Below the pieces are notes generated by a model. It was given only the letters and a program-made list of their open reading frames with translations, was not told the origin of the DNA and searched no databases. A stretch of DNA of 64,000 nt, taken from positions 7,750,001 to 7,814,000 of the forward strand of contig NZ_CP107567.1 of the NCBI RefSeq assembly GCF_025854275.1, in the 5' to 3' direction. Origin of the DNA: Streptomyces peucetius (GTDB lineage: Bacteria; Actinomycetota; Actinomycetes; Streptomycetales; Streptomycetaceae). The first letter of the stretch is position 1. Every line of letters starts with the position of its first letter. Below, in pieces: positions 19,517 through 28,486 of the stretch. The position numbers and the translations under genes were made by a program.

Positions 19517-20847
19517 ACCAAGACCTCCAGGGGCGCCCGGAAGGACAACAGGCCGAGCATCGGCGGCCGTGCGTCGCCGTCCGGGGCGAGCCGGATGTCC
19601 GGCAGCCGGCGTGCCACCGCCCGCAGGGCGATCGCCGCCTCCGTGCGCGCCAGGGACGCTCCCGGACAGCGGTGGCGTCCCGCGCCGAACGCCAGATGGT
19701 GCCGGACGTTCGCCCGGTGCGGGCACATCCGCTCGGGCTCCGCGAACACGTCCGGGTCGGAACCGGTGCCCATCAGCATCAGGAGCAGCTGTGCGCCCGC
19801 CGGGAGTCGCGTACCCGCCAGTTCGACCGGCCGTGCGGTGACCCGGCGCCAGGTGGTCACCGGCGGCTCACGCCGCAGGACCTCCTCCACCCATGCCTCG
19901 GCCAGGCCGGCTTCCGGCACAAGGCGCGGCCACAGGCCCTGCTCGCCGAGCGCCCGGCGCAGCACGGTGGCGATCAGCTGACCGGTCGTGGACTGCCCGG
20001 CGATGAAGATGAAGAAACAGGCGCTGACCGCGGTCGCCGTGTCCAGCGGTTCTCCGCCGGGCAGGCGGTGACGGGTCAGCGCTCCGACGAAGGAGTCGGG
20101 CGACGTCCTGGCACTGCGCACGGTCTCGGTGAGCCACCGGTGGAACTCGCCGACGAGGGAGGCGAGTTCGAGCTGCCGCTCCGCCGAGGGCCTGCCCCAG
20201 AACAACTCCAGGGACGCGTCGCTCCAGCGGATCAGCGTCTCCGGCGTGACCCCCCGGATACCGAGGAGCTCCATCAGCACCCGGCACGGCAGGACCTGGG
20301 CGTAGGAGGAGAACAGGTCGACGCGCCCGCCCGCGCCTGCCCCGGTCCGCGCCGCGTCCAGCAGCTCCTCTGCGCAGCGCTCGATCACGGGAACGGCGGC
20401 CGCGACCCGCCGGGCGTTGAAGAACCGGTTGACCAGCCGGCGCAGCCCGGCATGGCCGGCGGTGCCGTTGTTGGCCAGTGCGGGCGGCAGGGTGAAACCG
20501 GCCCTCGCGAGTGTCCGCAGCACGGCCACGGGCAGTGGGGCGACCGCGTGCTGGGCGTTGTCCGGCAGGTAGACGGACGCTTCGGAGAGCACCTGCCGTA
20601 CGTCCCGATGGCGGCTGACCAGCCACAGCCCCGTCGCCTCGTCGCGGTGCACGGGCGCCTCGGCGCGCAGGACGTCCAGCCAGGGGTAGGGGTCGCGTAC
20701 GAAGTCCTCGCCGAACAGGTCGAACCCGTCACCCGGCGCGGGAGCGCCCGCGAGCCGCGCCGCGGCCCCCTGACCGGGCACGTCGGCCGCCCCGGGCTCC
20801 GCCACCGCGGTCCCCGGGGTCCCCGCGTCCACGGCCGGAAATGTCAC
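19495..20847 (-). CDS. Cytochrome P450
   Basis: A 450-residue soluble class I P450. The K-helix ExxR is in VEEVLRREPP, and the heme loop is FGAGRHRCPGASLAR with the thiolate cysteine near residue 402. The I-helix reads FIAGQSTTG, where the usual acidic residue before Thr (AG-x-D/E-T) is a serine, so proton delivery may differ from a standard monooxygenase. About 40 Ala/Gly/Pro-rich residues precede the fold, and the real start could be an internal codon. It is convergent with the GntR gene and divergent from a PadR regulator whose palindrome lies in the shared upstream region. No ferredoxin gene is adjacent. Substrate unknown. Confidence 0.93.
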   Translation of the reverse strand: MTFPAVDAGTPGTAVAEPGAADVPGQGAAARLAGAPAPGDGFDLFGEDFVRDPYPWLDVLRAEAPVHRDEATGLWLVSRHRDVRQVLSEASVYLPDNAQHAVAPLPVAVLRTLARAGFTLPPALANNGTAGHAGLRRLVNRFFNARRVAAAVPVIERCAEELLDAARTGAGAGGRVDLFSSYAQVLPCRVLMELLGIRGVTPETLIRWSDASLELFWGRPSAERQLELASLVGEFHRWLTETVRSARTSPDSFVGALTRHRLPGGEPLDTATAVSACFFIFIAGQSTTGQLIATVLRRALGEQGLWPRLVPEAGLAEAWVEEVLRREPPVTTWRRVTARPVELAGTRLPAGAQLLLMLMGTGSDPDVFAEPERMCPHRANVRHHLAFGAGRHRCPGASLARTEAAIALRAVARRLPDIRLAPDGDARPPMLGLLSFRAPLEVLVERQPCR

Positions 20848-20918
20848 GCGCGGACGTTAACACGCACCTCGGCCGTCCTCGCCGCCATGTGCGCGGCATC
20901 ACGCGCGGGCCCGCTTGC

Positions 20919-20938
20919 CTATGCAACAAGTTGCATAG
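20919..20938. promoter_or_regulatory. 20-bp palindrome, probable PadR operator
   Basis: CTATGCAACAAGTTGCATAG has perfect 9-bp arms (CTATGCAAC/GTTGCATAG) and ends 12 bases before the PadR start, 71 bases from the divergent P450 start. ATGCAA...TTGCAT half-sites resemble the ATGT/ACAT-type operators described for PadR-like proteins. Autorepression, and perhaps P450 control, is inferred. Confidence 0.75.
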
Positions 20939-20950
20939 CAGGATCGCAGT

Positions 20951-21520
20951 ATGGCGCTCGAACACGCGATCCTCGTCTCCCTGCTGGAGAAGCCGGGCTC
21001 CGGGTACGAGCTGGCCCGGCGGTTCGAGCGGTCCATCGGCTACTTCTGGACCGCCACCCACCAGCAGATCTACCGCGTCCTCAAGCGCATGGAGGCCGAC
21101 GGCTGGATCGATGTGCGGGAAGTGCCGCAGCAGGGCCGGCCGGACAAGAAGGAGTACTCGGTCTCGGGGTACGGCCGCACCGCCCTCGGCGAGTGGCTCC
21201 ATGAGCCGATCCAGCCGGAAAGCGTCCGGCACGAGCTGGCCGTGAAGATCCGCGGCGCGGCCTTCGACGATCCGCGCGCCCTGATCGGCGAGGTCCGGCG
21301 GCACCAGCGCATGCACAGGGACCAGCTCGAGCACTACCTCGCGGGCGAGCGGCGGGACTTCGGCGCAGTCGACGCCCCGCCCTGCGACGGCGTCCGCCCC
21401 GATGCCGGGCGGGAGCTGCAGCACGCGGTCCTCCGCGGCGGGATCGCGTACGAGCGGATGATGATCGCCTGGCTCGACGACGTACTCGACACCCTTCATC
21501 GCCTCGGTCCCGGCCGGTGA
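20951..21520 (+). CDS. PadR-family transcriptional regulator
   Basis: A 189-residue protein with the N-terminal PadR winged helix (ILVSLLEKPGSGYELARRF, then WTATHQQIYRVLKRMEADGWI, residues about 6-60) and the C-terminal Vir_act_alpha_C helical domain used for dimerisation (about 95-185). PadR proteins generally repress detoxification or phenolic-acid genes. The neighbours are a P450 and an acyl-CoA dehydrogenase-like flavoprotein. A 20-bp palindrome covers the expected promoter. Translation starts at ATG 20951 with only a weak AGGATC-type ribosome site. Confidence 0.92.
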   Translation: MALEHAILVSLLEKPGSGYELARRFERSIGYFWTATHQQIYRVLKRMEADGWIDVREVPQQGRPDKKEYSVSGYGRTALGEWLHEPIQPESVRHELAVKIRGAAFDDPRALIGEVRRHQRMHRDQLEHYLAGERRDFGAVDAPPCDGVRPDAGRELQHAVLRGGIAYERMMIAWLDDVLDTLHRLGPGR

Positions 21521-21633
21521 CGCGCTGCCGCGCGGCAGTCCGTTCCTGCTCTCCTGCCCCGGCACGGTCCTCCGCTGCGCCGGTCCACATGTCATTGCGC
21601 CCCCTACGACCTCGAGCCGGAAAGGCAACTCCC

Positions 21634-23355
21634 ATGGCTGACCCGCTGCTGTTCAATCCCCGCACGTACGACCCGGCCCATTTCGACCCGGAGACCCGCA
21701 GGCTGCTGCGTGCCACCGTCGACTGGTTCGAGGCCCGCGGGAAGCGCAGGCTGATCGAGGACTACCGCACCCGCGCCTGGCTCGCGGACTTCCTTGCATT
21801 CGCCGCGCAGGAGAGGCTGTTCGCGACCTTCCTCACCCCAGAGTCCGAGGCCGGCAACGGGCAGGACAAGCGGTGGGACACGGCACGGATCGCCGCCCTC
21901 AACGAGATCTTCGGCTTCTACGGGCTCGACTACTGGTACGCCTGGCAGGTCACCGTCCTCGGCCTCGGCCCGGTCTGGCAGAGCGACAACGCCGCAGCCA
22001 GGACCCGTGCCGCCGAACTGCTCGACCAGGGCGAGGTGTTCGCCTTCGGCCTGTCGGAGAAGGCCCACGGCGCCGACATCTACTCCACCGACATGCTGCT
22101 GGAGCCCGACGGTGAGGGCGGCTTCCGGGCCCGCGGATCGAAGTACTACATCGGCAACGGCAACGCCGCCGGTCTGGTCTCCGTCTTCGGCCGCCGCACC
22201 GACGTCGAGGGCCCCGACGGCTATGTCTTCTTCGCCGCGGACAGCCGTCACCCGGCCTACCACGTCGTGCAGAACGTGGTCGACTCCTCGAAGTACGTCA
22301 GCGAGTTCCGGCTGGACGACTACCCCGTCGGCCCCCAGGACGTGCTGCACACCGGCCGTGCCGCCTTCGACGCCGCGCTCAACACCGTCAACGTCGGCAA
22401 GTTCAACCTGTGCACCGCCTCCATCGGCATCTGCGAGCACGCGATGTACGAGGCGGTCACCCACGCCCACAACCGGATCCTCTACGGCCGGCCTGTCACG
22501 GCCTTCCCGCACGTGCGGCGCGAGCTGACCGACGCGTACGTCCGGCTGGTCGGGATGAAGCTGTTCAGCGACCGCGCCGTCGACTACTTCCGCTCCGCGG
22601 GCCCCGACGACCGCCGCTACCTGCTGTTCAACCCGATGACGAAGATGAAGGTGACCACGGAGGGCGAGAAGGTCATCGACCTGCTCTGGGACGTCATCGC
22701 CGCCAAGGGCTTCGAGAAGGACACGTACTTCGCCCAGGCCGCCGTCGAGATCCGGGGGCTGCCGAAGCTGGAGGGAACGGTCCACGTCAATCTCGCGCTG
22801 ATCCTCAAGTTCATGCGCAACCATCTGCTGAACCCGGCCGAGTACGCGCCCGTGCCCACCCGGCTCGACGCCGCCGACGACGTCTTCCTCTTCCGGCAGG
22901 GACCGGCCCGTGGCCTCGGCTCCGTCCGTTTCCACGACTGGCGTCCCGCCTTCGACGCCTACGCCCACCTGCCCAACGTCGCCCGCTTCCGGGAGCAGGC
23001 CCAGGCGCTGTGCGAGTTCGTCGCCACCGCCGCGCCCGACGAGGAGCAGAGCCGCGACCTCGACCTGTTGCTCGCCGTGGGGCAGCTGTTCTCGCTGGTC
23101 GTGCACGGCCAGCTGATCCTGGAGCAGGCCGGGTTGACGAGCGCGGACGAAGACGTGCTGGACGAACTGTTCGCCGTCCTGATCCGGGACTTCTCCGCGC
23201 ACGCCGTCGAACTGCACGGCAAGGACTCCGCCACGGAACAGCAGCAGCGCTGGGCCCTGGACGCGGTCCGGCGCTCCGTCGTCGACGAGGGCCGGTCGGC
23301 ACGCGTGTGGAAGCGTGTCGAGGACCTGTCCGGCGCCTATGAGATGACGCCGTGA
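21634..23355 (+). CDS. Acyl-CoA dehydrogenase/oxidase-family flavoprotein
   Basis: A 573-residue member of the acyl-CoA dehydrogenase superfamily. It has an N-terminal helical domain, a central beta domain with the FAD-binding stretch GEVFAFGLSEKAHGADIYST (about residues 130-149) and SKYYIGNGNAAGLVSVFGR, then a C-terminal helical domain (about 250-400) and an extra helical region to the end. It is longer than typical 380-residue ACADs, nearer to the long-form actinobacterial group. The true start is the ATG of MADPLLFNP (GGAAAGG upstream); the frame extends 39 codons further without support. Substrate unknown; the catalytic base cannot be assigned with certainty. Confidence 0.88.
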   Translation: MADPLLFNPRTYDPAHFDPETRRLLRATVDWFEARGKRRLIEDYRTRAWLADFLAFAAQERLFATFLTPESEAGNGQDKRWDTARIAALNEIFGFYGLDYWYAWQVTVLGLGPVWQSDNAAARTRAAELLDQGEVFAFGLSEKAHGADIYSTDMLLEPDGEGGFRARGSKYYIGNGNAAGLVSVFGRRTDVEGPDGYVFFAADSRHPAYHVVQNVVDSSKYVSEFRLDDYPVGPQDVLHTGRAAFDAALNTVNVGKFNLCTASIGICEHAMYEAVTHAHNRILYGRPVTAFPHVRRELTDAYVRLVGMKLFSDRAVDYFRSAGPDDRRYLLFNPMTKMKVTTEGEKVIDLLWDVIAAKGFEKDTYFAQAAVEIRGLPKLEGTVHVNLALILKFMRNHLLNPAEYAPVPTRLDAADDVFLFRQGPARGLGSVRFHDWRPAFDAYAHLPNVARFREQAQALCEFVATAAPDEEQSRDLDLLLAVGQLFSLVVHGQLILEQAGLTSADEDVLDELFAVLIRDFSAHAVELHGKDSATEQQQRWALDAVRRSVVDEGRSARVWKRVEDLSGAYEMTP

Positions 23356-23390
23356 GCGACATATGACTCCATGACGGGCGGACCGGAAGC

Positions 23391-23419
23391 GGCCGGCGCG
23401 GGCACTGCCCGCGCCGGCC
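23391..23419. terminator. Stem-loop after the acyl-CoA dehydrogenase gene
   Basis: A 29-bp palindrome with 14-bp perfect arms (GGCCGGCGCGGGCA and its complement) about one central base, 36 bases after the stop codon. The few terminal pairs would open to form the loop. The remaining part of the 328-base gap to 23684 shows no gene; a GGGAGA ribosome site precedes the next start. Confidence 0.7.
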
Positions 23420-23683
23420 GCGGCGCGTTCACCGGCCGCGGCGATCGCCCGGTGGTCGTGACCCCCAACAGCGGTGAGCGCCTTTGTCCTGGTCCTGGAA
23501 GAAGTCGGGGAATGCGCCGCCGAAGGGCTTACGGAGTCCCCGGAAGGCCGCTAACTTGCTTACGGGTCAGCCTGGTTGGCGACTTCCAGCGACCTGTCGG
23601 CGTGACGGCGCACGCCTGCGAGTTCCACGACGTGACCCTTCCCGGGCCACTCGGGCACCCCCCACCTCTTCCGGGAGACATCT

Positions 23684-26539
23684 GTGCGCCCAAAGTTATG
23701 CGGATTCCGTCGGACAGCCGCCGGCGCCCTCGCCGCCCTGCTCTCCGCCGCACTCCTCATCTCCACCGCCCCAGCAGCCGCGACCCCGTCGACGACACCC
23801 CCGTCACCTGCCGCCCAGCCGACCGCCGAGGAGTTCCAGCAGGTCACACTCGCGAAGGGCGTCGCCGAGACCGGCGAGCCCATGACGATGGCCGTACTGC
23901 CCGACCGGTCGGTGCTGCACACGTCGCGCGACGGGACCCTGCGGATCACCGACGCCGCGGGCAGCACCCAGGTGTCGGGCAAGCTGGACGTCTACAGCCA
24001 CGACGAGGAGGGCCTCCAAGGGATCGGGGTGGACCCCGGCTTCACCTCCAATCGGCACGTCTACCTCTACTACGCCCCCAAGCTCTCCACCCCGGGCGGC
24101 GACGCCCCCGGCGACGGCACGGCCGCCGACTTCGCCCCGTTCGACGGCGTCAACCGGCTCTCCCGCTTCACTCTGGGCACCGACGGGAAGCTGAACGCCG
24201 CCAGCGAGAAGAAGATCCTCGACGTGCCCGCGTCCCGTGGCATCTGCTGCCACGTCGGGGGCGACATCGACTTCGACGCGCAGGGCAACCTCTATCTGAC
24301 GACGGGCGACGACACGAACCCCTTCGCCTCCGACGGCTACGCGCCGCTGGACGAACGGGCGTCCCGTAACCCGGCCTACGACGCCCAGCGTTCCAGCGCC
24401 AACACCAACGATCTGCGGGGCAAGGTGCTGAGGATCAAGGTTCACGCGGACGGCTCGTACACCCTCCCCCCTGGCAACCTCTTCGCCCCGGGGACCGCCA
24501 GGACACGGCCCGAGATCTACGCGATGGGCTTCCGCAACCCGTTCCGCATGAGCGTCGACAAGGAGACCGGAACCGTCCATCTCGGCGACTACGGCCCCGA
24601 CGCCGGCACGGCGGCCCCCGATCGGGGCCCCGCCGGGCAGGTCGAGTTCAACCGGATCACCCGAGCGGGCAACTACGGCTGGCCCTACTGCACCGGCGCG
24701 AACGACGCCTACAACGACTACGACTTCGCCGCCGGCACGTCAGGCCCGAAATTCTCCTGCTCGGCCCCGAAGAACACCTCCCCGCGCAACACCGGCCTGA
24801 CCGACCTCCCGCCCGCCCAGCCGGCCTGGCTGCCGTACGACGGCGGTTCGGTGCCCGAGTTCGGCAGCGGCTCCGAGTCGCCCATGGGCGGACCGGTCTA
24901 CCGCTACGACGCGTCCTCACCCTCCGCCGTGAAGTTCCCGCAGAGCTACGACGGCAACTTCTTCGCCGGCGAGTTCGGCCGCAAGTGGATACGCCGCATC
25001 GCGCAGAGCGCCGACGGGACCATCCAGTCCATCAACGCCTTCCCCTGGAACGGCACCCAGGTGATGGACATGGCCTTCGGCCCGGACGGCGCCCTGTACG
25101 TACTCGACTACGGCACCGGCTACTTCAGCGGTGACCACAACTCGGCCCTGTACCGCATCGAGCACGTCACCGGCGGCCGGGCACCCCTCGCGCAGGCGAA
25201 GGCCGACCGCACGTCCGGGCAGGCGCCGCTGGCCGTGGCGTTCTTTTCGGCAGGCAGCACCGACCCCGACGGCGACACGCTCTCCTACGCCTGGAAGTTC
25301 GGCGACGGTACGACATCGACGGCGGCCGACCCCTCGCACACGTACACGGCCAACGGCCGGTACACCGCCGAGCTGACCGTCTCGGACGGCACTGGCCGGA
25401 CGGCCATCGCATCCGTGCAGATCACCGTCGGCAACACCGAACCCACCGTGCGCCTCGAACTCCCGGCGGACGGCAGCATCATCGACCCGGGCGCCGCCGT
25501 GCCGTTCCGCGTCACGGTCACCGATCCCGAGGACGGCGCCATCGACTGCTCGCGCGTCACCGTGACCTTCATCATCGGTCACGACAGCCACGGACATCCG
25601 CAGACGTCCGCCACCGGCTGCTCGGGGACCGTGCAGACCATCGCGGACGGCGAACACGACCCGAATGCCAACATCTTCGGGGTCTGGGACGCGGAGTACA
25701 CCGACAAGGGCGCGAACGGACAGCCCGCCCTCACCGCCCACGACCAGCACATCAGCCAGCCCACCCACCGTCAGGCCGAGCACTACGGGGACTCTGCCGG
25801 CGTGCAGGTCGTCAGCCACGCGGCGGCCCACGGCGGGAAGACGGTCGGGTACATCGACAGCGGCGACTGGATCTCCTTCACGCCCTACGTCCTCGGCGAT
25901 GCCACCCGCTTCACGGCGCGCGTCTCCTCCGGCGGCGCCGGAGGCACCCTCGAGATACGTGCCGGCTCACCCACCGGCACGCTGCTGGGCACGGCCACCG
26001 TGCCGGTGACCGGCGGCTGGGAGACGTTCGAGGAGGTCGGCACCGCCCTGACGAACCGGCCGGCGGGCACCACGACCCTGTACCTGGTCTTCAAGGGCGG
26101 CGTCGGTCCCCTCTTCGACGTCGACGACTTCCGCTTCACCACCTCGGGCGCCGGGCCCAGGACCGGAGAGATCACCGGGGTGAACGGAAAGTGCCTGGAC
26201 GTCGCCGCCGGCGCCACGGCCGACGGCACACAGGTGCAGGTGTGGACCTGCAACGGAACCGGCGCCCAGAGCTGGACGGTGCCGGGCGACGGGACCCTGC
26301 GCGCGCTGGGCAAGTGCCTCGACGTGAGCGGTGGCGGCAGTGCCGACGGCACGAAGGTGCAACTGTGGACGTGTAACGGAAGCGGCGCCCAGACGTGGTC
26401 GGCGCAGGCGGACGGGTCGGTGCGCAACCCGCAGTCGGGCAAGTGCCTCGACGCCGAGGGCGGTACCTGGAACGACGGCACCAGGGTCCACCTGTGGACC
26501 TGCCACACCGGCCCCAACCAGCAATGGAACCTGCCCTAG
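23684..26539 (+). CDS. Secreted PQQ-type sugar dehydrogenase with PKD, CBM6 and ricin-B lectin domains
   Basis: A 951-residue secreted protein. It has a signal peptide (to about TAPAAATPS), then a GSDH/sorbosone-dehydrogenase six-bladed propeller (about residues 50-490: HDEEGLQGIGVDPGF, GDIDFDAQGNLYLTTGDDTNP, EIYAMGFRNPFRMSVDK, GNYGWPYC). A PKD domain follows (about 505-585, DPDGDTLSYAWKFGDG), then a spacer, a CBM6-like module (about 700-820, GYIDSGDWISF) and a C-terminal ricin B-type lectin with repeated CLDV...QLWTCNG units (about 830-951). It should oxidise aldoses or glycosides outside the cell while bound to polysaccharide; PQQ use is inferred from the family. The GTG start has GGGAGA upstream. 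It is followed after 21 bases by a ThuA-type partner gene carrying the same lectin. Confidence 0.9.
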   Translation: MRPKLCGFRRTAAGALAALLSAALLISTAPAAATPSTTPPSPAAQPTAEEFQQVTLAKGVAETGEPMTMAVLPDRSVLHTSRDGTLRITDAAGSTQVSGKLDVYSHDEEGLQGIGVDPGFTSNRHVYLYYAPKLSTPGGDAPGDGTAADFAPFDGVNRLSRFTLGTDGKLNAASEKKILDVPASRGICCHVGGDIDFDAQGNLYLTTGDDTNPFASDGYAPLDERASRNPAYDAQRSSANTNDLRGKVLRIKVHADGSYTLPPGNLFAPGTARTRPEIYAMGFRNPFRMSVDKETGTVHLGDYGPDAGTAAPDRGPAGQVEFNRITRAGNYGWPYCTGANDAYNDYDFAAGTSGPKFSCSAPKNTSPRNTGLTDLPPAQPAWLPYDGGSVPEFGSGSESPMGGPVYRYDASSPSAVKFPQSYDGNFFAGEFGRKWIRRIAQSADGTIQSINAFPWNGTQVMDMAFGPDGALYVLDYGTGYFSGDHNSALYRIEHVTGGRAPLAQAKADRTSGQAPLAVAFFSAGSTDPDGDTLSYAWKFGDGTTSTAADPSHTYTANGRYTAELTVSDGTGRTAIASVQITVGNTEPTVRLELPADGSIIDPGAAVPFRVTVTDPEDGAIDCSRVTVTFIIGHDSHGHPQTSATGCSGTVQTIADGEHDPNANIFGVWDAEYTDKGANGQPALTAHDQHISQPTHRQAEHYGDSAGVQVVSHAAAHGGKTVGYIDSGDWISFTPYVLGDATRFTARVSSGGAGGTLEIRAGSPTGTLLGTATVPVTGGWETFEEVGTALTNRPAGTTTLYLVFKGGVGPLFDVDDFRFTTSGAGPRTGEITGVNGKCLDVAAGATADGTQVQVWTCNGTGAQSWTVPGDGTLRALGKCLDVSGGGSADGTKVQLWTCNGSGAQTWSAQADGSVRNPQSGKCLDAEGGTWNDGTRVHLWTCHTGPNQQWNLP
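26162..26539. repeat. Ricin-B lectin module, copy 1 of a 378-bp direct repeat
   Basis: This is the 3' end of the PQQ dehydrogenase gene. It aligns without gaps, at a constant offset of 1824 bases, to 27986-28363 at the 3' end of the next gene; the last 100 bases are almost identical. This indicates duplication or ongoing gene conversion of the lectin module. Confidence 0.92.
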
Positions 26540-26560
26540 CAGGAAGGAGGCGACACCGAC

Positions 26561-28363
26561 ATGAGACGACACCTCATCACCCGCGCCGGAGCCCTGCTCG
26601 CCGGGCTGCTCCTGTGCGCGGGCACCGCGCCCACCGCGGCGTCCGCGTATCGGGAGGCCGCCCCCGCCGCTCAGGACTCGGCCTCCGCCGGTCCGCGGAC
26701 GGCCTCCAGCGCTGCCGCACCGCTTCCCGACGCCCGGGCGGCCGCCGACCCCGCGTACCGGGTCCTCGCCTTCTCGAAGACGGCCGGCTTCCGCCACTCG
26801 TCCATCGACGACGGGCTGGCGGCCCTGCGCGAACTGGGAGCCGCGCACAACTTCACCGTGGACGCCACGGAGGACGCGACCGCCTTCACCGCGGCCAACC
26901 TCGGCAGGTACGGGGCAGTGGTGTTCCTGTCCACCACCGGGGACGTGCTGAACGGGACGCAGCAGACGGCGTTCGAGCAGTACATCCGCGGCGGCGGAGG
27001 CTACGTCGGCATCCACGCCGCCGCGGACACCGAGTACGACTGGCCGTTCTACGCCGGACTGGCCGGGGCCCTGTTCCACTCGCATCCGCACAACCAGACC
27101 GCGACGGTCCGCGTCGAGGACCGGGCACACGACGCCACCGCCCACCTCGGCGGCGCGTGGCAGCGGTTCGACGAGTGGTACAACTACCGGTCCAATCCAC
27201 GGACGACCGCGCACGTCCTCGCCTCGCTCGACGAAGGCAGTTACACGGGCGGCAACATGTCCGGCGACCACCCCATCGCCTGGTGCAAGGACTACGAGGG
27301 AGGCCGGGCGTTCTACACGGGCGGCGGCCACACCGACGAGTCGTACACCGAGCCCGCGTTCCGCCGGCATCTGCTGGGCGGAATCCGGTGGGCGGCGGGG
27401 ACGACCAAGGCCGACTGCCGACCGGAGACCGGATACACCGCGCTCTTCGACGGCAGCGGGACGGCCGGCTGGGAGCAGGCGGGCCCCGGGTCGTTCTCGC
27501 TGGCCGACGGCACGCTCACCTCTCAGGGCGGGCTGGGCATGCTGTGGCACTCGGCCCGGGAGGTGACCGGCGACTACTCGCTCAAGCTGGACTGGCGGAT
27601 GGACGGCGACGACAACTCCGGCGTCTTCGTCGGCTTCCCCGCCTCCTCCGACCCCTGGTCGGCGGTGAACAACGGCTACGAGATCCAGATCGACGCCACC
27701 GACGCCGCCGACCGGACCACCGGAGCGGTGTACGGATTCCAGTCCGCCGACGTCACCGCCCGCGACGCCGCCCTCAACCCTCCGGGCGAATGGAACACCT
27801 ATGAGATCCGGGTGACGGGTGAGCGCCTGGAGGTCTTCCTCAATGGCAGGAAGATCAACGACTTCACCAACACCGACCCCGCCCGCAGTCTGCGCCAGGG
27901 CCACATCGGCCTGCAGAACCACGGGGACGGCGACCAGGTGTCGTTCCGCAACATCCGCCTGGCCACCTCGGACACCGACGGCCGGACCGGAGAGCTCACG
28001 GGAGTGAACGGAAAGTGCCTGGACGTCGCCGCCGGTGCCACGGCCGACGGCACGCAGGTGCAGCTGTGGACCTGCAACGGGAGCGGCGCGCAGCAGTGGA
28101 CGGTGCCCGGTGACGGCACCGTGCGCGCGCTGGGCAAGTGCCTCGACGTGAGCGGTGGCGGCAGTGCCGACGGCACCAGGATCCAGCTGTGGACCTGCAA
28201 CGGGACCGGCGCCCAGACATGGTCCGCGCAGCCGGACGGGTCGGTGCGCAACCCGCAGTCGGGCAAGTGCCTCGACGCCGAGGGCGGTACCTGGAACGAC
28301 GGCACCAGGGTCCACCTGTGGACCTGCCATACCGGCCCCAACCAGAAATGGAACCTGCCGTAG
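26561..28363 (+). CDS. Secreted ThuA-like/DUF1080 protein with ricin-B lectin tail
   Basis: A 600-residue secreted protein in three parts. After a signal peptide (to about TAASAYR) comes a ThuA domain (about residues 65-285: VLAFSKTAGFRHSSI, GGGGYVGIHAAADTEYDWPFY, SGDHPIAWCKDYEGGRAFYTGGGH). Next is a DUF1080 jelly-roll (about 290-470: FDGSGTAGWEQAG, DDNSGVFVGFP, GYEIQIDATD, EWNTYEIRVTGERLEVFLNG), a family shown to include 3-keto-glycoside hydrolases. The ricin B-type lectin tail follows. ThuA proteins act in keto-disaccharide metabolism. With the upstream PQQ dehydrogenase it may form an extracellular oxidise-then-cleave pair acting on bound glycans; that coupling is inference. AGGAAGGAGG precedes the ATG. 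Confidence 0.9.
   Translation: MRRHLITRAGALLAGLLLCAGTAPTAASAYREAAPAAQDSASAGPRTASSAAAPLPDARAAADPAYRVLAFSKTAGFRHSSIDDGLAALRELGAAHNFTVDATEDATAFTAANLGRYGAVVFLSTTGDVLNGTQQTAFEQYIRGGGGYVGIHAAADTEYDWPFYAGLAGALFHSHPHNQTATVRVEDRAHDATAHLGGAWQRFDEWYNYRSNPRTTAHVLASLDEGSYTGGNMSGDHPIAWCKDYEGGRAFYTGGGHTDESYTEPAFRRHLLGGIRWAAGTTKADCRPETGYTALFDGSGTAGWEQAGPGSFSLADGTLTSQGGLGMLWHSAREVTGDYSLKLDWRMDGDDNSGVFVGFPASSDPWSAVNNGYEIQIDATDAADRTTGAVYGFQSADVTARDAALNPPGEWNTYEIRVTGERLEVFLNGRKINDFTNTDPARSLRQGHIGLQNHGDGDQVSFRNIRLATSDTDGRTGELTGVNGKCLDVAAGATADGTQVQLWTCNGSGAQQWTVPGDGTVRALGKCLDVSGGGSADGTRIQLWTCNGTGAQTWSAQPDGSVRNPQSGKCLDAEGGTWNDGTRVHLWTCHTGPNQKWNLP
27986..28363. repeat. Ricin-B lectin module, copy 2 of a 378-bp direct repeat
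   Basis: The gap-free counterpart of 26162-26539, at the end of the ThuA-DUF1080 gene. The two copies differ only by scattered substitutions. Confidence 0.92.
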
Positions 28364-28376
28364 AAGAAGCTCCACG

Positions 28377-28415
28377 GGTCCCGCCCGGGCACGCCGGCTG
28401 TGTCCGGGCGGGACC
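28377..28415 (+). terminator. Stem-loop after the ThuA-DUF1080 gene
   Basis: Perfect 12-bp arms (GGTCCCGCCCGG and its complement) with a 15-nt loop, starting 14 bases after the stop codon. It would end the two-gene PQQ/ThuA transcript. Confidence 0.75.
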
Positions 28416-28486
28416 ACGGGACGGCACGGCCCTGCTCACGGCTGCGCAGGGCTGCGCGCCGGGCGTGGCAGGTGTAGAGAGGAGGT

